Shown piece by piece: positions 33,804 through 46,299 of a stretch of DNA of 64,000 nucleotides. This DNA is from Blasia pusilla (taxonomy: Eukaryota > Marchantiophyta > Marchantiopsida > Blasiales): positions 18,724,001 to 18,788,000 of the forward strand of contig CM114272.1 of the NCBI GenBank assembly GCA_050084515.1, read 5' to 3'. Every line of letters begins with the position of its first letter. The stretch's first letter is position 1. The notes under the pieces were generated by a model, which was not told where the DNA came from, did no database searches, and was given only the letters and a program-made list of their open reading frames with translations. The position numbers were made by a program, and so were the translations under genes.

Positions 33804-33990
33804 CTAGTGGGCATCCCTTGCCATGCACTGAAATGAAGGGACTAATCATGTTGGACACAAAATATTTTTCTTGCTGCCCGTAGAGGAGGAAATATTTTGT
33901 TGTTGCCTGATTGCCACATGTCAAGCAAAGAGGTGTTTGCAAATCAAGAAGGCACTCTCGAATAATAATATAGGTTATTTTTTCTTATAG
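33804..33990 (-). mobile_element. Helitron-type 3' end region (copy 4)
   Basis: Homologous to 26441-26660. On the minus strand it ends TGCATGGCAAG..GATGCCCA-CTAG-T (CTAG at 33804-33807), the same layout as the other copies, but with the hairpin largely lost. Confidence 0.45.
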
Positions 33991-35190
33991 GTGTAAAAAA
34001 AACTAGGATTTCAAACCACAAAAGAGTCGTACTTTGCAATTGTGTTGTCACTATGGAGCAAATATAGAGAGCTCTAAATATACAACCTTTTGAAATTTTA
34101 GTATGATGTTGGTGCACCTCTTGTTTGTGGCAAAAATCCCTTCACTCATTGTAGTTTTTTCTCTTTCCAAATGCTTGTGGTCTTGGATTTTATGTTTTTC
34201 TACTCTTAAGGATTTCTCCCATCCTCTATTAATTATTTGACCTCTCCTTCTACATCCCTACCCAACACCTTAAAATTAGCTTGTTAGCTCCCCTTTTGAA
34301 GATTGGAAAATACAGTCTCAATAGCTAAGTTCAATATGGATAGAAAAGTCCTTTCTCTTTTAGATGGAACCTCATTACTCCTATTAAGTGAGGTGTTAAT
34401 CCCCCTAAGTTCTTGTAGTTTTTAATTAGATAACTCAATCTTCCCAATTTCATATGAGCAATTAGGATTTGTATTAATTCAAAGACTTATTGAATATCAT
34501 TGTTATGATCAACTTAAAAAATTACAGGACCTTCTGGGTTACGATTATGCAAGTATACTTGTTCATTGAATGTATATGATATTTTATTTTGCATAAATCT
34601 GAAGAAAAAACACATCCTAAATGATATACCAAAGAGAAAGAATAGATGATATTCAACATTGATCCCTTAAACCATTGCAACCAAAGAAAGACCCTAAACT
34701 TTCCTCCTAGAGGAAGACTCGATATGTCTTAAAATATTAATTGCTACAAGCAAGTGATTTGGGGTTGGAGAAAAAATTGAGGCAAAAAAACTCTAGCAAG
34801 TAGCTCGAGCTAGTCCATCAAATGAATAAATTTCCATTTGGATCTTAAAACTCCAAGGAAAAAGATTGCCAATTTTTTTCCCTTTATATATTTGTCAAGA
34901 AAATAACCTTTTTTATTATAAAAAAACTAGGAAAAAATTTCCATTAAAACTCAGTGGAAAAACTAGCCATTCTTTGACTCAATTTCCCCCTTTTATAAAA
35001 GCATCACTAACACTTAAAAACTCCCCCTAAACAAAGAAATTCATTTTTTAGCCACTAATCGATAAATATAGGTGAACAAATCCCTCATCATTAAACTGAT
35101 TTCTTGTACAAAGTGAGAAATTAGTACAGTGAATTTATGGACTTCTAAACTAGAGAGTTTTGCATTCACGAGGCTATGCACTTGAGGATA
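33991..35190. other. AT-rich DNA with no recognisable gene
   Basis: No supported feature. Confidence 0.4.
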
Positions 35191-35193
35191 AAC

Positions 35194-35480
35194 TCTACAA
35201 GGACCACATAGAATCTCCACAAGCATTCTATAATGGCAATAACATATATGCACGAATCTAGTGACAAGTCCAAAATCTTAAGGCATGTAAGGGAAAGCCA
35301 CAATTATGGTGGCCAAGGTATGCATCCTCCTGCCATATCTTGTTTGGTTTGGAGAAACATACAATATTGGCGGTGACCAGGCTACCCTTTTCTTTGCCCT
35401 CAGCTAGGTGTGACCTTGGCGTTCTTGACTCTTTGTTTCCCATCCCTCCTTCTCCCTCCCCTTTGTACTTCCCATGGGTT
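35194..35480 (+). repeat. Tandem repeat unit A, first copy
   Basis: Matches 35545-35620 plus 36655-36870: the blocks ATAATGG-AA-AACATATATG, AGTGACAAG-CCAAAATC, ATGGTGGC and GTGAC-TTGGCGTTC recur in the same order. The second copy is interrupted by an LTR-like insertion. Non-coding. Confidence 0.55.
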
Positions 35481-35629
35481 TACCCATCTCCCTTTATTTG
35501 GGTCTTACTTCTCCAACATATTTATGAGTTTTGGATTCATGAGCCTCTACAATAACTTTACAACCACACAGAGACTCCACATGCATTCAATAATGGAAAC
35601 AACATATATGTCGTGCGCCTAATCTTGTT

Positions 35630-36618
35630 GAACGTTTGTCTCATGTATTGGTGAAGCTTACGTTTAGTAGATCACACTCTCCTTACGGATATGCATCCAA
35701 ACACACTCACATCAATTTTTTTTGGATCAACTAGTCTTGCCTCTACCAAGTTTTGAACTCATATTATCCTTTAAGCTCAACAAATCTAAGGAGGGTTAGA
35801 TACCAACCTAATGCCTCCCTCTCCAAAATAAGCCAATCCTTTAAGACTTGGGACAAACGCCCTTGATGGCCCAAGAACCTAAAACAACATTAACATGTAT
35901 GGCCGTCCCAATTTCCCGATGGATCTCGAACGACTCTCTGACCGGGACCTAATATTTGAGTCATGGATCAAAGCCCAAGGTTGATCTCCATAATTAATCT
36001 CCTTGGACTAGGCTTGCTATCCACACCAATCTCTCCGTCCATCTTGTGCCCTTGGTTCACCCTCACGGTTCCTCGAGGTGGAGTTCGATCCCAAACTTTC
36101 TTGCAAACCCTCCCCCTTATATATAGTTCTAAAGATCTACACCTCTCCTTACCTTTTGGGAAAGTCCTCTTAGGTCGCTACTTGCGGCCCTCAATCTAAC
36201 CCTATCATTCTAATAGCTTAATGGTGGTTTCTCTATCTCTACTCATGCGTTTGTTTAGATCTTTAGAGTGTTGAAATTATCTTCTCTTCTCATAACATAT
36301 CCAATGTCATATTATTCATTAAAAATTAATATTGGGTCTATTCGTTATGACCTCAAACACGAAGAACCCCTAAACACATAGTCAAGTTCCATGTCAAGTT
36401 GCAATCCCCTTGGCGCCGAACTCATGTGGGACTTGAGCTCCTCTCAAGTCTTGCTTGACGTTTGGTCTTGTCCTACTAGGTCACGACTTGAGAACTTCAC
36501 CACTTGAGCCGCCCAACAACCCTCACGTCTCGCTTCTACAGCTCATGTCTCATTTGAGAAATTTTGATGCGTTTCCATCCTAATTCAGTCCACTAGAAGT
36601 CTGATCTACAACATCGAT
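35630..36618 (-). repeat. Diverged LTR-like repeat, copy 2 (inverted relative to copy 1)
   Basis: Reverse-complement partner of 1107-2063, carrying the same TATA-like CTATATATAAGG block (near 36117-36128 on the minus strand). It interrupts the second copy of tandem unit A, so it was inserted after the duplication. No internal element sequence is present, so it is a solo LTR if it is an LTR. Confidence 0.55.
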
Positions 36619-36654
36619 CCATGTTCCATTATGAAGATGCGAAAATATGAACAC

Positions 36655-36870
36655 AAGATCAAGTGACAAGACCAAAATCATAAGATATCTTTGTGGGAAA
36701 AACATAAGGAAACCCAAAATTTTGGTGGCTTATGTATGCACATATAATTATGAGCATGGTCCCTTAAGGTCATTCTCCCAATTCCCTCCCGTACGGTACT
36801 CTCGTCACTGCACTACGTGGTGACGTTGGCGTTCCCTTAGATTCACCTCCCATCAGTTTCTTGCCTTGTC
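36655..36870 (+). repeat. Tandem repeat unit A, second copy, right part
   Basis: Continuation of the copy that begins at about 35545-35620, displaced by the ~1-kb insertion. Diverged from the first copy. Confidence 0.5.
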
Positions 36871-37109
36871 CTTGGACGATGGCATAGTGCCACGACATTG
36901 AAGTATACTTAGGGGACTTGTTCATTTGTCAACCGCGTCATCCTCCCTTAGGTCAGTCCGACCTGACGTATTGCAAACCTTCTCTCCCCCACCAATTATC
37001 TCCTATGTCATGTCATGTCATGATGGAGATAAGACCCGCCATGTCATGATGGAGAACTAAGTGCGTTTGTCCATCTGCCATTATTAACGTCTCACTTCGA
37101 GGACGGAAA

Positions 37110-37345
37110 TTTTTTGACATCCAGCGTGTGTTTGACCATAAAATAGGTACGGCTTCCGTTTATGTCCGAGGAGTCTCAATCTTGTGAGATTCCATAGCCT
37201 TCAGAGTGACCGATTTAAATACACAAAGACCCCTTCCTATACGTGTGGCCGTAGGAGGTGAGCGTCTACCTCCAATGGCATCCCGCGCCCGGGGACGGCA
37301 TTTGACCGTAAAGCAAATTGCGGCTTCAGACGTCCGCCATGACGG
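37110..37345 (+). repeat. Dispersed repeat B, copy 2
   Basis: Partner of 30070-30300, in the same orientation. It also holds a second, shorter match to the TTTGACCGTAAA block (about 37309-37320), so the repeat may itself contain sub-repeats. Confidence 0.5.
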
Positions 37346-37379
37346 CACATTTCTGAGACGCCCTATTTTCCACCACAGA

Positions 37380-40300
37380 TTTTAGTAGATATTTTGCCCC
37401 AATTTTATCACAAGATTTTACATTCATATCTCATATTATTTATGTTCACGGGTAAATATTTTCTTAAAACTAAGATATAGATGATTTAACGATTTCTAAA
37501 TTAATAATATTTTCTTGTACTAGAATTTTCTTATTATAATTATAATTCAGTAGGATGGTTCAAAATTTATCGAGTTAGGGTACACATGGAGAATATTCCA
37601 TGATTTGAAGTTTTATTGATTTAAGAAGAAAAGATAGACTTTATTTTGAGAAAAATTCTTCTATGATTTTGATGGCTCATAAAGATTTTTTTTATAAATA
37701 TATCATATCTTGATGTCATCTACATTATGAACCTTGCACCATGAGTGGAATAGTGGTTTGTAAATTTACTACAATTTTATCCAAGAAACCTTTAGGTTCA
37801 CCGAATAAATATTATGTATTAAATATCAATAGAAATATCAAAAAATAACTATATCCAAAAGAGGAAAGAGAATGCATAAATCTCATTATTATATAGAAGA
37901 TCTCATCCCAAGAGCTCTTTGGAATTCCTCTTCCAAGTAGATTACTACTCTTTACGACCCCTACTAATAGGGGTTGTCCATAATAGTGAATGCTAGTGGC
38001 GACAATTCGAGTCGATATGCAAAAAATGATTATAAAAAAATAGATTATAAAAAAATGAAGTGAGGGCGGGTCACGCACTGTTTGACAGGGTTTTCTCACG
38101 TTGAAAATAAGCCCGTGACCAGCCAGGGAGGATATCCATGTGTCACCAGGACACGTGTGACAATATGTGATGTCCGATTAGTCTCATCGACGGTAATGGC
38201 TTGTAAGATGCTATTCTCGCTGTATCTAGTTTAGGCGCACTCGACATAATTTTATTGATTGAACGTGATGCCCTGTGACTAGAATCGGTTTTGCTCTTTA
38301 GGGCAGAGATATGCGCCATTGCTCTAAGTCGCGTGCGGGGAAATGTCTTATCAGTTTCGTCGATCAATACGGTGAACGTGTTGGCTATGTTTTTCCTTCT
38401 CTCTCTTTCTTCAAGGCACATGAAGCTCGATCCAACTTGCACTTGGGCGTGGCCCGACCCGTGTGGAATAAATTATCTGCAAGGAGATTATTGTTTGGAA
38501 CATAATGATGGCGTTGAGAGAATGTACATCATCAATATAATAGTGTATATAAATTTCTTGCCTTCCTCACCTCCCGCACTTTGTGCTTTGTATTTAAATT
38601 GGAATTGTCTTTGTGCTTGTGCTTGCGGCCATACGACTCTCTTTATGTCATGGTTCAAATTGCGCCTATAGGGCTGCGTGGGAATTCCCTACTACATACC
38701 TATGTCTACTCTCTCAGATTTCCCTCGTATTAAGCTTCCTTTGTGTTGCAAGTTTCTTTGTGTCTTGGTTGTGCTTGCGCCCATGCGACTGCATGGTTTT
38801 TCTTTCCTTCGCGTTCTGGCTTTTTGCTCGCCCTCATACAAATATGTAGATATAGGTAGATACATGGATGTTGGATTGTCAAAGATTAGTATACCGTGAC
38901 CATTCCCTTCATCTCCTTGATTCGGTCATGTGTTCTTCTACCGGCGTCGTCTATCCGCTATTTCCCTATTTGCTATTACAAAAGACTTCTTCGCCACGTG
39001 CTCTCTTATCGTCAGACTCTCAATGCTATCATTTCGGAGTGAGATCTTTGTTAAGAAACTATCATCTCCCACTGTTATTTGCAGCTAGAATAGTCGATTC
39101 TAGTGTTTCAGCATTAGGTAAGCAAGCCTTCCACTGCAGATACACAGACGTTGAGCAAAAATTGCCTCGTTACTCACCCATTCAGGAAGCATTTGTTGTT
39201 TTCTAGATTTTCTTAACATGCCATTAGTCCATTGATCTTTCATGTGATCTGATGGCCAATCAGTGGTAAGCTACCACAAATTGGGTGTGATTGCAATGTT
39301 TGCGTATTGGCACTCTTTTGTTGCTTCATGTTCATGACAATGTCTGGCTACCGTCAGTTTTGGACGATCTGCTTTTGAATTTCACTCTACCACGTATGCT
39401 TGTACTTTTGAGGTGGGCAGTATTCATAGTGGGCGTTCAACCTTTACTCTTTCTCTCCCAAGATTTCCCTCAAAATTTGTGCCGCAGCACCCATGCCACC
39501 TTTTTATGCGGGTTTAGGGAGGTCTCTCATCTCTTCCTTGATCCAACCACTCCTTTGCCCTCATTTTTGTGTCGTCCTATGATGGTTTGGCAACACGGGG
39601 AAGCAGGGACTGAAGTTTGGACTCTGTTTGGATTGATTTGTGTCCTCAAGCTCATCCTTATACATAGTATTGGTTTGTTTTGTTCATCCCTTTTGCGGCT
39701 GGATTTCTTCTTATTGGGGTGGCGGTGCAAGGGCTATCTCCCTTCTTCTTGAGCTATACATTTTAAAGAGGGAAATAGAGTGGATGAGGTTGAATAAGAT
39801 GGGGAGAGGGAGGGATGCGGAAGACTTTGGCGAGCAACGATGAAACAACAGCGAGAAGGAAACAATAATTTGGTTGTGAAATTGGGCAGAGTCGTAAGTC
39901 CGAGAGAGGCCAAGAGAGAGAGAAATTTACGATAGGGGGTGAACGACGGTTGAGATTTTCCTTTTTTTTGGAGGATTGCGAGTTCAAATTCATGCTCGAT
40001 TATCGATTGGACTATCAATTCAGCATCTCAAGGGATCCCTCACGTGCTACGATGAAAAAATTTAGGTGTAGATCGAATTCGTTCGGGCAGAAGTGTTAAT
40101 AGGTCATGGGAACACATTGGGATGCCCCACATTATGATACATAATGCGGTCCACTAGTCGCGAGGGATCTCCCAAACGCCAAGATGACTCCATTGGAGCC
40201 ACATAACTGTGATCTAAATTTTACATGTCCCTCAAATATCGTTAGTAGGTCGGATGCACCTAATACAAGTTCAGATTAGTCATCTTGGAGCAATGAATGT

Positions 40301-41460
40301 ACTTGTTGGAACACATGTGAATAATTGGAGTGTCACTTCATTAGAGGTGTGGGGAGTAGCAAGTCCAGGTTCAGCCAACTGCTTGTCCGCTTAGTTTTTA
40401 TCATTTGAGCAGGGTTGATATCACAAACGTTCAGCCAATTGGCACAATAACGTGCAAAAGCCAATACGCACTATCGCGGTCGGCTTGTTCTGCTCGGTGT
40501 TTATGCATTACACCTTATTTCTTACCACTATTATTTGTGATTGCATGGTGTGTTGTGTACAGACCTCAATACCCTTGAAATTAATAGTTGCTATTGAAGT
40601 GAGTGTACATTCTAGTTTGTTGTCGACTAACCATTATTATTTCTGATTGCTCAGTGTCTTGTTCACAAATCGAAGCACCCTTGAGATAAGTAATTGTTGT
40701 TGAGGTAGGTGGACACTCCTGTAGTTTCTCGAGTTCATTTTATTAACATTTCCAATACAGTGTCTACTTTCGCTACTTTGTTGTGTATTTTCTATATTGT
40801 TTGTCATTCTGTAGCACACGTTACATACTGTGTACGATCTCAACCAAGCTCGATGGTAATGCAAATTTGCATTAGCCCTTTCTTTCTAAGCAGGACTCAT
40901 CTCTAGCAATTGAACAAAAATTTGGACTATATTAAACCCATATCCACTTGCCATGTAAAACAACTTCGACAATGCAATTTTGCAGTATCTTGTTGTAGAT
41001 GGGATATCCTCTTGTCCCTACCATTGACTGCTACTTGAAAGCATATCAAACTGGACAACGTCCACTATTCATAGAATTCAAAAATAGGGATGGCTTCAAA
41101 ACAAACCAAACTGGACAAAGCGAGTATCCATAAAATCCAATGGTAGGGATGGTAAAAAACCAAGCTAACTAAAACTTGATCCCAACCTACACCCAAATAT
41201 GTGCAAGAAATTGGATATGCTTTTCAGATACCTTAATTTCCAACCTATCATACCTTACAGAAAGCTATAGACCATACATCCACAAACCATACCGCTTCCA
41301 TTAGCAGTTCTGCCAACCTCACAATTGTACCTATTGGCATTACTGATAGGTAGCTCTTTACAACATGACACCCATACGGCAGAGGAGACCTCATCCACAA
41401 AAAACTCACTCATGAATAAATCCAGGCTGAGAATTTGTAGGACCAAATCAAAACATCCAC
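37380..41460. other. Gene-poor stretch
   Basis: Frames such as 38291-38671 and 39291-39752 (plus) are rich in Leu/Phe/Cys/Ser, as expected from T-rich DNA, and hold no recognisable domain. No repeats with partners in this window were noticed. A short repeated phrase near 41065-41100 and 41105-41150 (CAAACTGGACAA) is the only internal structure. Confidence 0.35.
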
Positions 41461-41499
41461 AAGGATGTTCCAACTTAAACCTGTCAACCGGTCTTGGGT

Positions 41500-43460
41500 A
41501 ATTGCAAGAAAATTGTTGAAGGATTGGAAATCCCACTGTTCTATGACAATACAAAAAATGCAGTGTTGTGGTTACTGCGGAGCAATAACCTTCTATTATG
41601 TTGGGTCAAAATCTGCCATGTACATTACATCCATAAATACTTATACACCGTACGCGTTGTGTAATGGATACATGAAAAATTAAGTATTTGCTGATATCTA
41701 CCAATTCTACGTGTGTAAGAAATGCTTAGAGACATACTGCCGTATTGAGTTTAATGTATACATGATTCCATCATATATTTGAGATATACTTGAAGTTGAC
41801 CCATTGTATTTACAACTATTATCCATAATTGACTCCCGCATTGGAATCCATACAAAATACAATGGATTCCACAACGGGTACTTCCAAGTCACATCTTTAC
41901 TTGACAACCCATTAATCAGTTGGAATAGCCAAAGCAATAGCGAAGCCAATAGCCAGTTCCTTTGTAAATTGGTGTCTAAAGTGTTACTCATCAATCTGAA
42001 AATGATCCCACTATACAAGGACCACTTTCCCCTGATTGAAATACCAAGCCCAACTACAAGCTTGGTCATTCTCTCCTCAGCATGTGTTCAAAGCATTATC
42101 CAAGTATCCCAAGAAAAAGGTAGTGTCATGCATAGTATGAGTTTCGATCCCTATAGTAGTGACCTCAACATACTACAAGATATACACTACAACCTTCATG
42201 TACAAAAACGTCACTCCTCTGATATTTTTTACAGTAGATGCTTTTATTTACGACAACGAAGCAAACTACGTCATGACTTTCTTAGTGATACCTCATGTAT
42301 CTTAACAGAAATACGGCTTACCATTGAAACTAGGGTCTTTCTCTTTCTTTTCCCATACCTGCGCGGCCATTACATCTGGGAAAGGATCATTCGCTGAGTA
42401 TATACATCGTCGAATGAAACAATTTTTCAATGTATTTACCCTCTAAAAACCATACCCACTAATCATGCATCACTTGAGGCAATCTATTGCACTTGCATCA
42501 TCTACAAGGCTTTGTATTTTGAACCGTGATTTGGAGAATCTTAGAAAGGAAAATCCAGACTTGCCAGATGAGGACTTATATGGCAGGCTATGTAAGCACT
42601 CAATAAGCAATCAACTTCCAAGAAGTCCTTCGTGGCATTCTTGTCATTTACCTGACCTAAGGGAAATGGTAAGAAAGTGGGGCATGCCACACTTTTTCTT
42701 GACCCTTACGTCATATGAACTTTCAGAGATTAGGTGGGAAATAGATCATATCGAACAGATTTTACGTAAAATAAAATCCTCCTTTACATGGAGGGATGCT
42801 CCCATTGAATGTGCCATGTTATTCCATATGCGCCTACAATCATTTCTACAATATGAGGTGCATGGAAGTTTCAGTTTACATTGTCACATGATCCTATGGG
42901 TTAAATCCGAAGATGTTGATGTCATTACATCTGAGATTTGTTGCTATATACGCCAACCTCATTCTTCCCAACAATCTCCAAATGTAGATAGTCTATTACT
43001 TACTAACGTTATAACAAAATAGTTGCACAAATGAAAAAATGGAGTGTGTGTCACCCAAAGAAAAAGATCCGAAGCTCGATTTTGTGAGCTGGGTTTCCCT
43101 GCAGATATACATATGGATATAAAATCGTCTATTGATCCCAAAACAATGAGGTGGAGGTACTATAGGCATGTTTTTGAACATAGAAATGTGGTTCCTTACC
43201 ATCCTCTGATTTTTTTGCTATGGGATGTGCACATGAATATACAACGTGTGACTAATATTGACAGGTCTTTTTACCTTATTAAATACGCACTCAAATGTGA
43301 GCCCACAAGAGCATTGAACATCAACACAGAGTCAACTAAGGCCCTTGGTCTTGAAGGACTTGATGAGGTAAAGTTACGTTTAATATCAGGGTCAATACTA
43401 AATATGCATGTCTCATCTATTGAAGCAGGTCTTAGTGCGTTTCAGGTACCAATAATTTAA
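41500..43460 (+). pseudogene. Helitron Rep (HUH) nuclease
   Basis: Pieces in order: a Cys-rich N-terminal part (CCGYCGAITFYY near 41562, VCKKCLETYC near 41712); the FLFPYLRGHY block near 42345; the helitron-like N domain with MPHFFLTLTSYEL (about 42685); the HUH motif HCH (about 42880); and the catalytic YLIKYALK with both tyrosines three residues apart (about 43272). Rep cuts and joins single strands at the element ends. The HUH and double-tyrosine motifs are preserved although the frame is broken near 42400 and 43020. A possible intron lies at 43447-43513. Confidence 0.85.
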
Positions 43461-43514
43461 CGTTCCCAATTAATATCCTTCATAGATTCTAGTCCCCCAT
43501 AGAAAATCATAGGC

Positions 43515-45138
43515 AGAAAATTTTGTATAGAAAATCCTCAATGTTATGCATACATCCCACAGTTTTATACTCCCATCGTCTAGAATGCTTATTCCACTTA
43601 ACATTTACTGATTACTTTGAAACACATCAAATGCTGAAATTGCCTCCTTCATCTGGGGCAAACTTTGTCAATATTGACTCACTTGGAAACTTTGTCTATA
43701 AAAATAATAGGGTAGTGCGTTATACTGAATACCACCCATTGCATCAATGGGCTCAATTCTTTTATAACATTCTGCTGCATAAAATCACATTTAGAAATGA
43801 ATGTGCGATAATGTCCTCAACTTCTACTAGTTTGACATATGTACACAAATGCGTCCATGGAGGTCTGATTACAAATGTTGAGGACGTTGCATAAATCCTG
43901 AAGAAACATGCATTAGAAAACATGTGGAATAGTCTCCATACTACCAAGGTTATTGCAAAACTCAATGCAATATTGCACCCACTCATTAACTACGACGTCT
44001 CTTCATTTTCTTATGCCACTGAAAATCAACCATCTTTGGATAGCATACCACCAAATGATGACCCTGATGCTGAACCTTTCAAGCCTCACATCTTATCAAC
44101 TACAATTTTTTGGAGTCCTTAAAGACAAAATAAGTGGCCTTGTTCACATCTCACGACCTCATGGGAGTGGGAAAACCTTCTTCATATCATTTATGACAAG
44201 GTAGTGGTCCTCGCAACGAAGGATTTGCTTACTCATTGCAACTACAGGGATTGCTGATGTTAGACTTCATAGTCAGGCAAAAACATTACACTCAGCTTTT
44301 GGCATTCCAATTAAAGGGGATGTATCTGCAATGCATGCATTGTGTGACCAATATGCCTTATTGAAATCTGCTCAAATAGTTGTAATTGATGAGTGTAGCA
44401 TGCTCACACCTTAACTACTCCAGATAGTTGCAATGAGATTAAATGAGGTATCTGATTTAGCTTTACATCATCCTTTCTCAACTAAACTTGTTGTCCTTAT
44501 AGGCGATCTATGTCAATTACCACCCGTTTGTAAACATAACTCTATTCCCTTCTGTAGATTATGTCATATTTCATCCTCTGCATTATTTGACAATGCTGAA
44601 AAGTACACCCTTACATCACCATATCGTCACGGTAGTGATGTAACATTCCTGGAGTTTTTGACAACCAGAAGGGATCGTCTACCATCACAATATGAACTTA
44701 ATACTCTACTTGAAGACTCATTTGTTGGTGAGGATCAGGCCATTGATTTTATCACTGAAGACACTCAGATAATCTGCTCTCATCGATTAGATGTTGATGT
44801 ATTCAAAATGATTGCGCTTCAACGTTTCTTTGGAGAAGCTTAGATTATTCTTGTTCACATTCAATATAATTGCCCGCCACATGAACATTTTCAGACTTGG
44901 CTTGCAGATTCTGACTTCCACCAACTCCCACAAATTGCAATTGGTTGCAAGGTTTTGTTGATTGCCAACATTGATCTTAAGTTGCAAGTTGCAATTGGCT
45001 CTGCAACAGTTATAGGAGGTGTCACGTATGAAGATGGTCTACTTACCAAAATTATAGTCAAGATTTTCTCAAGCCAGAAAACTGTCAAAGTCGAAGGACT
45101 AACTATGAAACCTTGAGGTTTGGTGAACACATGAAGTT
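43515..45138 (+). pseudogene. Helitron PIF1-type helicase, first part
   Basis: The region joining Rep and helicase runs to about 44100. The helicase then shows a Walker A-like RPHGSGKTFF (about 44157; the usual first Gly is replaced), Walker B VVIDECSM (about 44383), GDLCQLPPV (about 44500), the SPYRH arginine box (about 44618) and the IGCKVLLIANID block (about 44938). Stops near 44414 and 44843 break it. The reading stops at 45138, where a solo LTR is inserted. The helicase would unwind the donor strand during rolling-circle transposition. Confidence 0.85.
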
Positions 45139-45788
45139 TGTCACGTCTTTTAGGATAGATCGGTGAGATCTAGTAGAGCGCCTTTGTGAGTAGTGGAGGA
45201 TATACTCAGTAGGTCTAGGATGACCTGTTGAGGTACTGGGAAACCTAAGAGACCAGGTTTCCCCTTCGTTTCGGCTCATTTGGAGCCATATTGAGAAACT
45301 TACTATTTTAGATAAGTATCATTTTGAGTATATGGTCGACTTTCTATTTTTGGTAAGTGGCCCTTGACCTCCTACATTAGGTCAAGAGCCAAGGAGGTGA
45401 CTTGGAAGAGGTTACCATGGAGAGAGTTTGGGAGAGGGGAGGGGTATACCTCAAGGAGAGAGAGCTTGAAAGCTCATTCTCTCTTTGTTGAACCTCTTGC
45501 CATGAGGTGGTAGAGCTATGGTCCCTTGCCTTGTGAGTGTAATCCAAGCCTCTCATTAGGAGAGTGGGTTTGGTTTGACATGAGGGAGAGTGCACACCTT
45601 TGAGAGCTATGGTGTGAGATGGTGTAGAGAGAGATTGGATCTTATTTTAATTGGAGATATTTGAGTACTTCCTCAGTACTTCTTGTCTCGTTGCTTGGAT
45701 GCCATGAGTTAGCATGGGACCGTGCGTGTTTGTGTGTATGTTCGGTGACAACGATGTATGTTATGTAGCAATGTGTATGCGCACGACA
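45139..45788 (+). mobile_element. Solo LTR inserted in the Helitron helicase
   Basis: 650 bp beginning TGTCACGTC and ending GCGCACGACA, flanked by AGTT on both sides (45135-45138 and 45789-45792), a short target-site duplication. Its second half matches 3888-4238. Its end also resembles the tail of the LTR of the methyltransferase-bearing element, so the two LTR families are related. No internal region remains, consistent with LTR-LTR recombination. A TATA-like GTATAC lies near 45445. Confidence 0.85.
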
Positions 45789-45980
45789 AGTTCCATAAGA
45801 GGATTTTTCCTTTGAGTCTTGGATATGCTATGATTGGACATAAAAGCCAAGGATTGACATTGAGTGGAAAATATCTTCTTATCATTAAATCTGCACATTT
45901 TTTCCTAGACTCATCTATGTCATGCTTTCCAGAGTCAAATCTAAGTCACAATTGCGAATTCTGGGCTCAATAAATACTAA
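45789..45980 (+). pseudogene. Helitron helicase, last part
   Basis: Continues the helicase after the LTR with the diagnostic FPLSLGYAMIGHKSQGLTL-type motif (about 45810-45865), the final helicase motif found in PIF1/Helitron helicases. A short degenerate C-terminus follows. Confidence 0.85.
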
Positions 45981-46299
45981 GAATCTGCATGTTTTTGGGA
46001 AGCAGTGGAGTCTACTACTTATGCTTTCTGCGCATTCTTGTAATACATGTTGTCATTTTAGAACATGGTATCCCAGGATGGTGTTTTGCACGCCGGAGGA
46101 AGAAAGGCAGCTGGAGTGGCGCAATATGTTGCACAGTCCCCAGTGCATGGACCAGCACCTAATAAGAAAAACTAGGGCTATAGTATGCAGACATCTATTC
46201 CAACTTCACTATTTCCAAACGTAGAGGATTCTCAAGTTCTAGCATACTCTCCCCAACACGCTGCAAATTAGGTATACATCAACAAATTGCTCTTCTATT

